Shown here piece after piece: positions 7,640 to 15,302 of a DNA stretch of 64,000 nt. How positions within the stretch are numbered: position 1 is the stretch's first letter; each line of letters opens with the position of its first letter. The DNA is from Stutzerimonas stutzeri (GTDB lineage Bacteria; Pseudomonadota; Gammaproteobacteria; Pseudomonadales; Pseudomonadaceae). The position numbers and the translations under genes were made by a program. The stretch spans positions 1,426,001 to 1,490,000 of the forward strand of contig NZ_CP073105.1 of NCBI RefSeq assembly GCF_018138085.1. The letters run 5' to 3'. The notes beneath the pieces are model-generated. The model did not search any database and was not told the DNA's origin. It worked only from the letters and a program-made list of their open reading frames with translations.

Positions 7640-8836
7640 TCAATCGTCCAGCAAATGCCGGAACTGCGGGAGAACCTGGCGCGCGCCCTCGCCCAGCTTC
7701 ACGTGGCGGCGTGGCGCTTTGCCGGCGGTCAGCGTTTTCACGGTTTCGAAATCCTCCGCCGCGGCGAAGAATCGCTCCACCATGATGCGCCCGTCCTGGC
7801 CCCACTCATCGACATTGGCCAGCCATGCTTGCATGCCATACATGGGCCAGCGGCGAAACTGTTCCCAGGCGGCGTCCTGTCCAAGTACGCCTTCGGCGCC
7901 CAGGCTGATCAGCTTCTCGCGGTAGACCTTGACCAGATCCCAGGCCGAAGCCCGCCGCTCCTCGATTGTCAGCGCCCCAAGCATGAAATAGGCAATATCG
8001 CGCCATGGCCGCCCCTTGCGCACAAGCTGCCAATCAAGCCAGACCCGCTCGCCGCTGTCGCGCAGAAAGCTGTTGCCCTGGTGAGAATCGCCATGGACCA
8101 GGCAGATGGGGGTCTCCTGCTCAAGTTCATAAGCGCGCAACTCGTCAAAGGCATGCCCAAACAGCTCCGGTGTTTCATACATCCACTTCGGCAGGATGGC
8201 CTGGTACTCAGGCTTGCGCAGATTCAGCCGAATGTAGTCGTACATGCGTAAAAACTGATCGTAGTCGACCGGGTGATCCATGGACGTGGGCAGCCAGCTC
8301 TGTGCCTTGAGTTCAGAACTTCCCCACAGTGCGGCATGCAACATCGCCAGTGACTCCAGCCCCTGGGCCACGCCATCGACGCCGAGGTGATGGGTACTGT
8401 GACCGAACTGGCCTGGCGCCATTCCGAGGTCTTCCATCACGACGACGCCCCGACCCCCACCATCGCCATCCCAGTCGGAAAAATAGCTGTCCGGCACCGG
8501 CGTGTGCAGACGCTCGCGCATGAAGTGGTAGAAGCGTGCCTCCAACTCGCAGATCTCGCCGCTCTCGAACCCTTCCGACCAGTTGGACTTGAGGCAAACG
8601 TTGCGCGGAATGCCAGCGGCCTGGCCAACCTCATTGAGGTCCAGCGCGAGCCTTAGCTTGGTGGTGTGCCCGTTACGCACCTCTACCTGCTCGAAATCAT
8701 TCACCGCGATCCCGGGGTAGCGGTTCTGAAGCAGGCTAGTCAACCATTGGGGTGTGACGTCTTGCAGGTGGCGAGGAAGCTGCCCCTGACGAGCAGGATA
8801 AGGGCGCTTTGTTCGCAACTCTTCGATACTGGTCAT
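7640..8836 (-). CDS. APH-family phosphotransferase (small-molecule kinase)
   Basis: 398 residues of the aminoglycoside phosphotransferase/choline kinase superfamily. The Brenner motif HGDSHQGN (residues 248-255) supplies the catalytic Asp250 and Asn255, and LDWQ (Asp268) the metal ligand; a VVVMEDLG hinge-like segment lies at about 131-138. Members with this pattern occur in catabolic clusters beside acyl-CoA enzymes and act on unknown hydroxylated metabolites rather than antibiotics. It is the first gene of a three-gene group with an NTF2-like protein and a phosphatase. The upstream region contains two operator candidates (8994 and 9129), consistent with TetR control. Resistance to an antibiotic is unlikely given the setting. 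Confidence 0.8.
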   Translation of the reverse strand: MTSIEELRTKRPYPARQGQLPRHLQDVTPQWLTSLLQNRYPGIAVNDFEQVEVRNGHTTKLRLALDLNEVGQAAGIPRNVCLKSNWSEGFESGEICELEARFYHFMRERLHTPVPDSYFSDWDGDGGGRGVVVMEDLGMAPGQFGHSTHHLGVDGVAQGLESLAMLHAALWGSSELKAQSWLPTSMDHPVDYDQFLRMYDYIRLNLRKPEYQAILPKWMYETPELFGHAFDELRAYELEQETPICLVHGDSHQGNSFLRDSGERVWLDWQLVRKGRPWRDIAYFMLGALTIEERRASAWDLVKVYREKLISLGAEGVLGQDAAWEQFRRWPMYGMQAWLANVDEWGQDGRIMVERFFAAAEDFETVKTLTAGKAPRRHVKLGEGARQVLPQFRHLLDD

Positions 8837-8993
8837 TGTTGTATTTTATCTCTGAAGGCGAAATGCCAGCGGCTTCATGTAGAAACCGTACGACAGCGGA
8901 AACGCACTTAATTCACGTATTCGGCGTAAACCCGAGTGTTGATCAGCCGCGCTGCGTCATCAAGGCAAACACGCTCTCGATACGATTGAGTTG

Positions 8994-9010
8994 TTTTACC
9001 GGCGGTCAAA
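8994..9010. promoter_or_regulatory. Candidate TetR operator, site B
   Basis: TTTTACCGGCGGTCAAA: seven-base arms with one mismatch around GGC. It sits 158 bases upstream of the kinase start and 238 bases upstream of the TetR start. It joins the two arm types seen elsewhere (TTTTACC and GGTCAAA), which supports one protein family binding all sites. Confidence 0.5.
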
Positions 9011-9128
9011 TGCTGGAGTCGAAATGCTCATCGGAAAATAGCTGTTGATGCTTGAGGGCGTGGGTCAATCGGACCTGCTCGAGGGCGCCGGGGCTATATC
9101 AAGATTTACCAAACCGGAAACAGTGGCG

Positions 9129-9145
9129 GTTGACTATTGGTAAAA
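9129..9145. promoter_or_regulatory. Candidate TetR operator, site C (imperfect)
   Basis: GTTGACTATTGGTAAAA; the right arm GGTAAAA is perfect, while the left arm matches the TTTGACC form at five of seven bases. It lies 87 bases upstream of the TetR start codon and would fit autoregulation. Confidence 0.4.
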
Positions 9146-9231
9146 CAAAAATACGGCTCGCGCATAGTCAACATGGCAACGTGTTGCATATATATAAAGC
9201 CGCCTGATGTCGCGGCAAAGGAGCGTTGCAG

Positions 9232-9900
9232 ATGCAAACACAGAATCGCTCGAAGTCTGATAAGCGCCAAACAATGAGCCGAATGCTTGCCGCCGCGCAT
9301 CAGGAGTTTTGTAATAAGGGACTGGCCGGCGGGCGTATTGACGAAATAGCCCGCAATGCTGGCGTTACCAAACAGCTGATCTTCCACTATTACGGATCGA
9401 AGGAAGGCCTGTTTGTCGCGGTGCTTGACGAAACCTCTGACAGACTCATGACCGGGTGGGTCGATTTCGATGTCGAGCAGCTGACCCCGACGCAAGCGCT
9501 TCGAGCCTTGCTCAACCACATCTTCGATCAATATCGCAACGATCCCTTGCTCGCCAGGTTGGCGCAGGAGGGCGTTCGCTATCACGATTACAATCAAACG
9601 CCGCGCAACCGCTTCCTGGAACTGGCACCGGCCCTGGTCGATAAGGTTGGCAGGATCGTCCAGCGAGGCATTGAATGCCGTAGTTTCAAGCCGGACACCC
9701 AGCCTCGGCTGCTGCTTGCCACCGCGGCTCTCATCGCTACCGGCTGGTTTACCAACGCTTACTCCACCTCAGCGCTGGTCGGCCTCGATACTGCTTCCGA
9801 GGAAGGTATGGAAACCTGGCGCAAACACTGTGCCGATTTCATTCTGGCCAGCATCGTCGCGACGCATGGAGAAGAACCGCGCAGCCCTCGCGCCGATTGA
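9232..9900 (+). CDS. TetR family regulator 1
   Basis: 222 residues. The N-terminal helix-turn-helix is clear (RIDEIARNAGVTKQLIFHYY, GSKEGLF, about residues 34-60). The rest is an all-helical ligand-binding domain with PRNRFLELAP and TGWFTNAYS segments. AAAGGAG lies eight bases upstream of the ATG at 9232; a TTG two codons earlier is possible. It is a close paralogue of the regulator at 27034-27675, and the recognition helices differ at only a few positions, so both should recognise similar DNA. Palindromes at 9129 and 8994 lie upstream. Probably a repressor released by a pathway compound; neither ligand nor targets are proven. Confidence 0.9.
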   Translation: MQTQNRSKSDKRQTMSRMLAAAHQEFCNKGLAGGRIDEIARNAGVTKQLIFHYYGSKEGLFVAVLDETSDRLMTGWVDFDVEQLTPTQALRALLNHIFDQYRNDPLLARLAQEGVRYHDYNQTPRNRFLELAPALVDKVGRIVQRGIECRSFKPDTQPRLLLATAALIATGWFTNAYSTSALVGLDTASEEGMETWRKHCADFILASIVATHGEEPRSPRAD

Positions 9901-10105
9901 TCATCGCGTTCTGCCGGGTTTCGCGCAGGTCTCGTTAGGGGCGCTCGATTCATTGGAGCGCTCATGGTCATCTCACCGTTACGTCATAGAGCGTAACGTG
10001 GGCTGCGCTTATAACGCCTGCTCGACACCGTGACCGAATCTTGCGTTCGCTGTATGGTGCGCGACTAGCCTGAGTGGTCGCACTGAGTTGGTGAAGGGTA
10101 ACGGG

Positions 10106-11017
10106 ATGGCGAAGGGCAAAGACATATCGATGCGCCAGCTGCGCTACTTCATGGCCGCGGCTGAGGCAGGGCAGCTTTCCCAGGCAGCGGTGAAGGTGCA
10201 TGTATCGCAATCGGCCATTACCGCCGCCGTTCTGCAACTTGAACAGACATTGGGCGTTCGGTTGTTCGACCGGCTGCCTTACGGCGTCACCCTGACCGCA
10301 GAGGGGCATAAGTTCGCCCAGCATGCGGGCCATATTCTCGACACGCTGCAGGACGCGCTCAGCGAGCCGCTTTTTCTGAGCCATTCGATCCAAGGGGTGA
10401 TTCGCGTCGGGGCTTCTTACACGGTGCTCGGCTATTTTCTGCCGTCGCTGCTGGCGCGGTTCAAGCGGAGCTATCCACAGGTGGAAATCGACCTGGTGGA
10501 CATGGATCGGCCTGTCATCGAAGACGCCATCGCTGCAGGGAGGTTGGATATGGGGCTTTCCATCGTCTCCAATACCGCGAACCTGCAGCGCTTCGAGCAT
10601 CAGGTGCTGATTCGCTCGCGACGCCAGTTGTGGCTTGCCAGCGAGCATCCGCTGATGCAGGCCTCGGTTATCACACTCGAAGACGTGGCGCGTCACCCCT
10701 ACATACTGCCCACCGTGGATGAAGGGGAGAGCTCCACCTATCGCTACTGGAGTTCTCGCGGCCTGGAGCCGAATGTGGCGTTCCGGACGTCTTCGATGGA
10801 AGGATTGCGAGGGCTGGTGGCCCATGGCTTCGGCGTTACGATTCTCTCCGACATGCTCTATAGGGCGTGGTCCCTGGAAGGCAAGAAGATCGAGGCGCGG
10901 CCGCTGGTGGACACCATCCCGCCCATGGAGCTGGGCTTGACCTGGCGCCGCGAGACGGAATTGCCGCAAGCGGCTGAAGCGTTTCGCCAGTTTTTGGTCA
11001 TGGCGTGCGCATCCTGA
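10106..11017 (+). CDS. LysR family regulator
   Basis: 303 residues from the ATG at 10106, preceded by GAAGGG; upstream GTG (10091) and TTG (10088) codons are possible starts. The N-terminal winged helix is typical: MRQLRYFMAAAEAGQLSQAA, then VSQSAITAAVLQLEQTLGVRLFDR. The C-terminal part (from about residue 95) is the substrate-binding domain, with RVGASYTVLGYFLPSLLARF. LysR proteins usually activate a nearby gene in response to a pathway intermediate. It lies between TetR 1 and the convergent patatin-like gene, so the target is not obvious from position. Confidence 0.9.
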   Translation: MAKGKDISMRQLRYFMAAAEAGQLSQAAVKVHVSQSAITAAVLQLEQTLGVRLFDRLPYGVTLTAEGHKFAQHAGHILDTLQDALSEPLFLSHSIQGVIRVGASYTVLGYFLPSLLARFKRSYPQVEIDLVDMDRPVIEDAIAAGRLDMGLSIVSNTANLQRFEHQVLIRSRRQLWLASEHPLMQASVITLEDVARHPYILPTVDEGESSTYRYWSSRGLEPNVAFRTSSMEGLRGLVAHGFGVTILSDMLYRAWSLEGKKIEARPLVDTIPPMELGLTWRRETELPQAAEAFRQFLVMACAS

Positions 11018-11034
11018 GTGGCCATCAGATCGGC

Positions 11035-11889
11035 TCAACGCCAATTTCGCTCATACTCAGTTGCGATCAGATGATCTTGCTCTCGGCCAGCCTGCGCAGC
11101 AATGGCGCGCCGAGTCGGATTCAGCGGATTCCTGCCCATCGCCGCTGCCGATGCGCGGTCCGGACCAATAATCTGGACGCGTGTTCCTGCCTGTTCGAGT
11201 TTCGCTATCTGCCTGGCCAGCGTACGACCAGGAATTCCTTGGCGCACACCAAGGGGTGACAAGATGATCACTCCTGATGAACGCTCGGCTAGATCGGCAT
11301 TGCTTGAACTTCGAATCCCACCGTCCATGTATTGCCGTCCGTCGATATTCACCGGCGGCCAGATACCGGGCACGGCACAGCTGGCAGCGACCGCATCGGT
11401 CAGCGTCACGCCAGATTGCCGGTCGAAAACTCTGGTTTCGCCAGTCAGCACATCTACAGCGACAACGGCCAAGGGCTTTGCTGGCCAGTCCTGTCGAGGA
11501 TGCAGCCGGGCAGCAATGACGGCCTGCCTGGCTTGGGCATTCCCGGCCCCGGCTCGTAGCGCCAGCTGACCAATTCGCTGGGTGCGCTCAATCGGAGCAT
11601 TCAGCTTTGGCAATACGGAAATTGCTAACGGCAGTAATCGCAGCAGTCGTATTTGAGGCGCGAGCTCCTGAACCTGTTTCGATGCATTGACCTGGCGCTC
11701 GTACAACTCTCCCAGATCACTGTCTTCGCGGATCTGCGCCGCAACCGTGGCGCCGGCAGAGGTGCCAAGCATTCTGCCGCACTCGCGTAGGTCGAGACCT
11801 TTCTCGCTCAAACCGAACAGCAGCCCGGTCATCCAGGCGATGCCAGTGATTCCTCCGCCGCCTAAAACCAGGGAATGGTCGGTAAACAT
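11035..11889 (-). CDS. Patatin-like phospholipase/esterase
   Basis: 284 residues from an ATG at 11887-11889 with AAGGAC upstream; a GTG at 11907 is an alternative. The oxyanion motif GGGGITG (residues 10-16), the nucleophile elbow GTSAG (Ser45) and the DGG motif of the catalytic dyad (YMDGGIRSSSNADL) are all present, so it should be an active serine hydrolase. No signal peptide is visible, so it is probably cytoplasmic. It could hydrolyse a lipid or an ester or lactone in the pathway. It is convergent with the LysR gene (17-base gap) and divergent from the amidohydrolase gene at 12091. Confidence 0.85.
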   Translation of the reverse strand: MFTDHSLVLGGGGITGIAWMTGLLFGLSEKGLDLRECGRMLGTSAGATVAAQIREDSDLGELYERQVNASKQVQELAPQIRLLRLLPLAISVLPKLNAPIERTQRIGQLALRAGAGNAQARQAVIAARLHPRQDWPAKPLAVVAVDVLTGETRVFDRQSGVTLTDAVAASCAVPGIWPPVNIDGRQYMDGGIRSSSNADLAERSSGVIILSPLGVRQGIPGRTLARQIAKLEQAGTRVQIIGPDRASAAAMGRNPLNPTRRAIAAQAGREQDHLIATEYERNWR

Positions 11890-12090
11890 GGCTGTTGTCC
11901 TTGGCACACAGGTAGGTGGGCATCACCAGAGCGACATCAGAACATGCCGGATCGTGGGCAATGTATTTATATGAACAAATATCGAGTATATGCCTATATT
12001 CTTTGGGTGCGCATATGCTGGTGCAGGGGGCGCAAACAGAACCGAGAAATCCCCGAGGGGACCATCAAACAAGAAAAGGATTGGAATGCC

Positions 12091-13113
12091 ATGCTGATCG
12101 ATGTCCACGCTCATTTGTTGACCGAAGGAATGTTCAACCGCCACGAATTCTGGGGGCCATTCATGAAGGTCCAGGGGCTTACGGTCGGGCATTTCGCGCT
12201 CGGCACCAAGCAGCCCGCCAAAGCATCCTCGGATGAAGAAGCTCAGGCCAACCTTCTTGCGCGAATGAGCCATGAAAGCCGACGCAAGCTGATGGCGGAG
12301 CGGGGCGTCGACAAACTTGTCATGTCCACCCCGTCCCATTGCTTCATGTACTGGGCCGGCGATTTCGCAAACGAATATGCACGTGTCTGCAACGACGAGC
12401 TGTCTGCGTTCTGCCGCAAGGATCCAGACCATTTCGATTTCTGGTGCCACGCGAACCTGGCGGACCCGGAAGCGGCGGCGAAGGAAATTGATCGCGCCGT
12501 GCGACAGCTGGGCGCGCGGGGCGTCTGCGTAGGCGGGGCCAATTTCAATGGGCTGCAAGCGCATGACGAGCAGTTGTTCCCCGTCTGGGAGAAGCTATCG
12601 CAGCTTGATGTGCCGATCATGGTCCACGGCTTCAACCAGTCGATTTACTGGGGCGAAAAGCATACCGATGACAAGTTCGAAACGACTTCGATCGTTGGCG
12701 ATTGTGTCGATGAGACATTGTTCTTCTGGTATCTGATCTGCGGCGGCGCGCTGGACGTATTTCCTAACCTGAAGACCTACATCACCCACGCTGGCGGCAT
12801 GGCGGTTTTCCAGCTCGGCCGCCTGAGTGAACTCAATCGCGCCATGGCGCCGGACAGCCGAAACAAACGGCCGTTGATGGAGTACATGCCCAACTTCTAT
12901 TTCGATCTGGATGTGCATGCGCCAGGCCTGCGGCGTGGCGTAGCAGAAGTGGTCGGCGCGGATCGCCTGCTATACGGCACCAATTTTGGTGGCGCCTATG
13001 ATCATGGCGATCTGACTCATGGCCTGGGTTTGTCCGAGCATGAACGTGAGCGCATCCGCAGCGGCAATGCCATCGAGCTGCTCAAACTGGACGTTTCCGT
13101 GCCGGTAGTCTGA
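12091..13113 (+). CDS. ACMSD-type amidohydrolase (copy 1)
   Basis: 340 residues. The true start is MLIDVHAH at 12091, with AAAAGGA upstream; the open frame runs much further 5' but without conserved sequence. Metal-binding features of the amidohydrolase-2 (aminocarboxymuconate semialdehyde decarboxylase-like) family are visible: DVHAH at the start, a His in IMVHGFNQS, another in ITHAGG and an Asp-containing LLYGTNFGGAYDHGD near the end. Family members decarboxylate or hydrolyse ring-cleavage products. It is homologous throughout to the protein at 62137-63213. Its last 97 bases overlap the 3' end of the convergent DMT transporter gene. Confidence 0.85.
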   Translation: MLIDVHAHLLTEGMFNRHEFWGPFMKVQGLTVGHFALGTKQPAKASSDEEAQANLLARMSHESRRKLMAERGVDKLVMSTPSHCFMYWAGDFANEYARVCNDELSAFCRKDPDHFDFWCHANLADPEAAAKEIDRAVRQLGARGVCVGGANFNGLQAHDEQLFPVWEKLSQLDVPIMVHGFNQSIYWGEKHTDDKFETTSIVGDCVDETLFFWYLICGGALDVFPNLKTYITHAGGMAVFQLGRLSELNRAMAPDSRNKRPLMEYMPNFYFDLDVHAPGLRRGVAEVVGADRLLYGTNFGGAYDHGDLTHGLGLSEHERERIRSGNAIELLKLDVSVPVV

Positions 13114-14006
13114 GGCGGCGGTGGGCCAGCGATGCGTCGCTGGCTCATCTGCCCCAGGGCAATGCCGAACAGGATCAGGCCGCCGCCAACCGCATGGTAA
13201 AGATGCAGCGTCTCGCCGAGCAGCATGATTGCCAGCATGGCCGTGAACAGCGGTACCAGATTCATCAGCGCGGCGGTTTTTTCCGCTCCCAGCGAGGCGA
13301 GTCCACGCATCCATAACCCTGGCGCCATGGCGGAGGCGAAAAGGCCGGCGAAGAGCACCAGTGGCAGGTTGTCGGCGGTCAAGGCCACCGAGGGCGTCAG
13401 TAGATAAGCCGGTACCAGTACCAAGGTGCCGCAGAGTATTTGCACATACAGCGATACCCAGGTGGGCAATGGAATCTGCCAGCGTTTGACCAGAACGCAA
13501 TAGAGCGCATAGGACAAAGACGCCATCAGCATCATGAACTCGCCTTTGCCTATGCCCTGGCGAAGGAGCGTGCCCAGGTCGCCAGTGCTGATCAACCAGG
13601 CCAGTCCGAGAAAGGATATGAGCGCGCCTGCAAGCGTCCCCGCCGTGGGCCTGGCGCGTAGCAGCGGGATGGCCAGAAGAACCGTCAGCATGGGCATGGT
13701 TGCCAGAATTAGCCCCATAGACGTAGCGGTGATGCTGTAAGCAGCGAAATAGGCCAGCGACTGGTACAGCGACATGCCCAGGCAACCTAGAGCGAACAGT
13801 TTTGCAAGATGTGTTTGAATTGTTCGCCGAATGCTCCAGACCGTTGTAAACACGAAGGGTGTTATCACAACGGCTGCAACGAGCCAACGGTAGAAGGAAA
13901 TGGCTGCAGGGTCGATCAGGCCTACAGCCATTCGATTCACCACGGTGCTGGCAGCCCATATCAGTGTGGCCAGCACGGGAAACAGCAGATTCATCAAACC
14001 GGGCAT
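13017..14006 (-). CDS. DMT (EamA) family transporter
   Basis: 329 residues with about ten hydrophobic segments in two EamA repeats, beginning LLFPVLATLIWAASTVVNRMAVG and with a second repeat from about residue 155. The family exports or imports small metabolites across the inner membrane. The last 35 residues or so are polar, rich in Ser and Arg, and lie entirely over the end of the amidohydrolase gene on the other strand, which suggests the reading frame has been extended past an older stop. Start alternatives are at 14006 and 13994. It is preceded by the SDR gene at 14094 with an 87-base gap. Confidence 0.8.
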   Translation of the reverse strand: MPGLMNLLFPVLATLIWAASTVVNRMAVGLIDPAAISFYRWLVAAVVITPFVFTTVWSIRRTIQTHLAKLFALGCLGMSLYQSLAYFAAYSITATSMGLILATMPMLTVLLAIPLLRARPTAGTLAGALISFLGLAWLISTGDLGTLLRQGIGKGEFMMLMASLSYALYCVLVKRWQIPLPTWVSLYVQILCGTLVLVPAYLLTPSVALTADNLPLVLFAGLFASAMAPGLWMRGLASLGAEKTAALMNLVPLFTAMLAIMLLGETLHLYHAVGGGLILFGIALGQMSQRRIAGPPPPQTTGTETSSLSSSMALPLRMRSRSCSDKPRP

Positions 14007-14093
14007 AAAAAGTCCAGTAACCGGCGGTGCCAGCGACGCCGGCAGATGCTCTGCCGACGTGCCTGACAGCCAGTGTAGTGGCTGGTCCCTCTG

Positions 14094-14936
14094 TCAATTA
14101 GCGGTGTTTCGCGCCTTGATGGCCGCGGCGAAGTCGCGCTTGAGGGTAGGGAAGTAGGCAATCTGTCCACCCATGCCGCCGGCGATATCGATCGATGCGG
14201 CACTGATGAAGCTCGCATATTCACTGGATAGGAACAACACCATACCGGATACGTCCTCGGGTTTACCGTAACGGCCAACCGGCACCACTTTCATGACCAT
14301 CTCGTCAAACTCTTCACGGCTTACGCCGGGGCCCATTTCTTTGTAATGACGGTCCCATTGCCCGGTATCGATCCAACCCATGTTCAGGCTGTTCACAAGA
14401 ATATTTTCTTTCGCCAGCGACATCCCCAGCGACTTGGACAGCGCGACACAGGACGCGCGGTTGATCACCGATGGGATGCCGTCGGGCGTGGGAATAGTCC
14501 CGGCCAGCGCGTTGATCTCGACGATTCGCCCCCAATTCTGCTTACGCATATGGGGTACCACGGCCTGAACGAAACGGAAATGCCCCATCTGTAAGACATT
14601 GGCGTGTTCGAGAATCGATTCAGGGGTGAGGGTATCGATATTTCCGCTACGGCCTTGACCGGCGTTGTTCACCAGTACATCCACGCCACCCCAGGTCTCG
14701 GCCACTTCATCGACGAAGCGGCGCACGCCGTCCGTGTCGGTTACGTCGACCGCGCGTGCGATCACGCCAGCGGCTTTCTCGGCAAGTTCCTGGCCAGCTG
14801 CTTCAACGGCTTCCAAAGATCTCGCACAGATCGCGACGCGCGCACCTTCAGCAGCAAATGCACGTGCGATGGCCAATCCGATGCCTCTGGAGGCGCCGGT
14901 AACGATGACGCGTTTGTCGCTCAAATCGAAGTTCAT
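14094..14936 (-). CDS. SDR-fold protein lacking the catalytic residues
   Basis: 280 residues from the ATG at 14934-14936; 23 further N-terminal residues to 15005 are not conserved. The cofactor half is normal (VIVTGASRGIG at residues 10-20, NNAG at 90-93). The catalytic half is not: where the family has Tyr-x3-Lys this protein has Asn159 and Cys163 (VINRASCVAL), and the strand normally carrying the Ser reads INALAGTIP with no serine between residues 139 and 155. The frame is intact and the rest of the fold is conserved, so it is not an obvious pseudogene. It may bind NAD(P) or a ligand without classical redox catalysis. It is oriented away from the large plus-strand operon at 15303. Confidence 0.85.
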   Translation of the reverse strand: MNFDLSDKRVIVTGASRGIGLAIARAFAAEGARVAICARSLEAVEAAGQELAEKAAGVIARAVDVTDTDGVRRFVDEVAETWGGVDVLVNNAGQGRSGNIDTLTPESILEHANVLQMGHFRFVQAVVPHMRKQNWGRIVEINALAGTIPTPDGIPSVINRASCVALSKSLGMSLAKENILVNSLNMGWIDTGQWDRHYKEMGPGVSREEFDEMVMKVVPVGRYGKPEDVSGMVLFLSSEYASFISAASIDIAGGMGGQIAYFPTLKRDFAAAIKARNTAN

Positions 14937-15302
14937 TTGGATACTTGTCTCTGCATGGCCGTCTGGCGGATGACCAAAACGGCGTTTCGAACGATGAAAA
15001 AACACCTGTCATGAAGAAAAATGAACGAATTCATGATAAATGTCTATATTTATGGTCGCAGCCCGTTTGCGGATCGGGGTTTGGTAGGCGGGCTTCGACG
15101 GAATTCTGGATAAAGAATCAAAATCTCCATGTGGAATTTTAAGGAGATATCCGCTAGGGTTGGCCTAAGCATCGGGAGCTAATCGGCCCATGCTATTCAT
15201 GCGCACAGCGATCGCAACGGTTTCGCCAGGCGTAGCAAGGCTTCTCAGGTTGAATACGTTTCGGTGTAAGCCACTGAAAATAAAAATAAAAGGATCACAA
15301 CA
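14937..15302. other. Divergent intergenic region, 366 bases
   Basis: Holds the promoters for the degenerate SDR gene and for the large operon beginning at 15303. A perfect AT-rich inverted repeat ATAAAT-GTCTAT-ATTTAT lies at 15036-15053 and its TGTCTATATTTA part resembles the 3' half of the right-hand promoter motif. No gene is supported. Confidence 0.55.
15036..15053. promoter_or_regulatory. AT-rich inverted repeat upstream of the uptake operon
   Basis: ATAAATGTCTATATTTAT, six-base perfect arms with a six-base centre, about 250 bases before the DUF1302 gene and 100 bases before the divergent SDR start. It could be an operator or simply a promoter -10 region; only its symmetry is observed. 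Confidence 0.35.

Larger units (their letters stand above)
8837..9231. other. Divergent regulatory region, 395 bases
   Basis: Separates the minus-strand kinase group from the plus-strand TetR gene. It holds two copies of the palindromic operator candidate (8994-9010, 9129-9145) and an AT-rich stretch near 9185-9198 (GCATATATATAAAG) that could be the TetR promoter. No gene is supported here. Confidence 0.65.

Noticed and set aside
7640..8836. Aminoglycoside resistance gene
   Set aside because: Only the superfamily fold and kinase motifs fit; the setting in a catabolic group and lack of any mobile element argue against antibiotic resistance.
9104..9120. A sixth palindrome, ATTTACCAAACCGGAAA
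   Set aside because: The left arm fits but the right arm matches at only three of seven bases, so it is at most a half site.
11875..12090. N-terminal extension of the amidohydrolase at 12091
   Set aside because: The family starts at the MLIDVHAH motif, as in the paralogue at 62137, and AAAAGGA is placed for that start.
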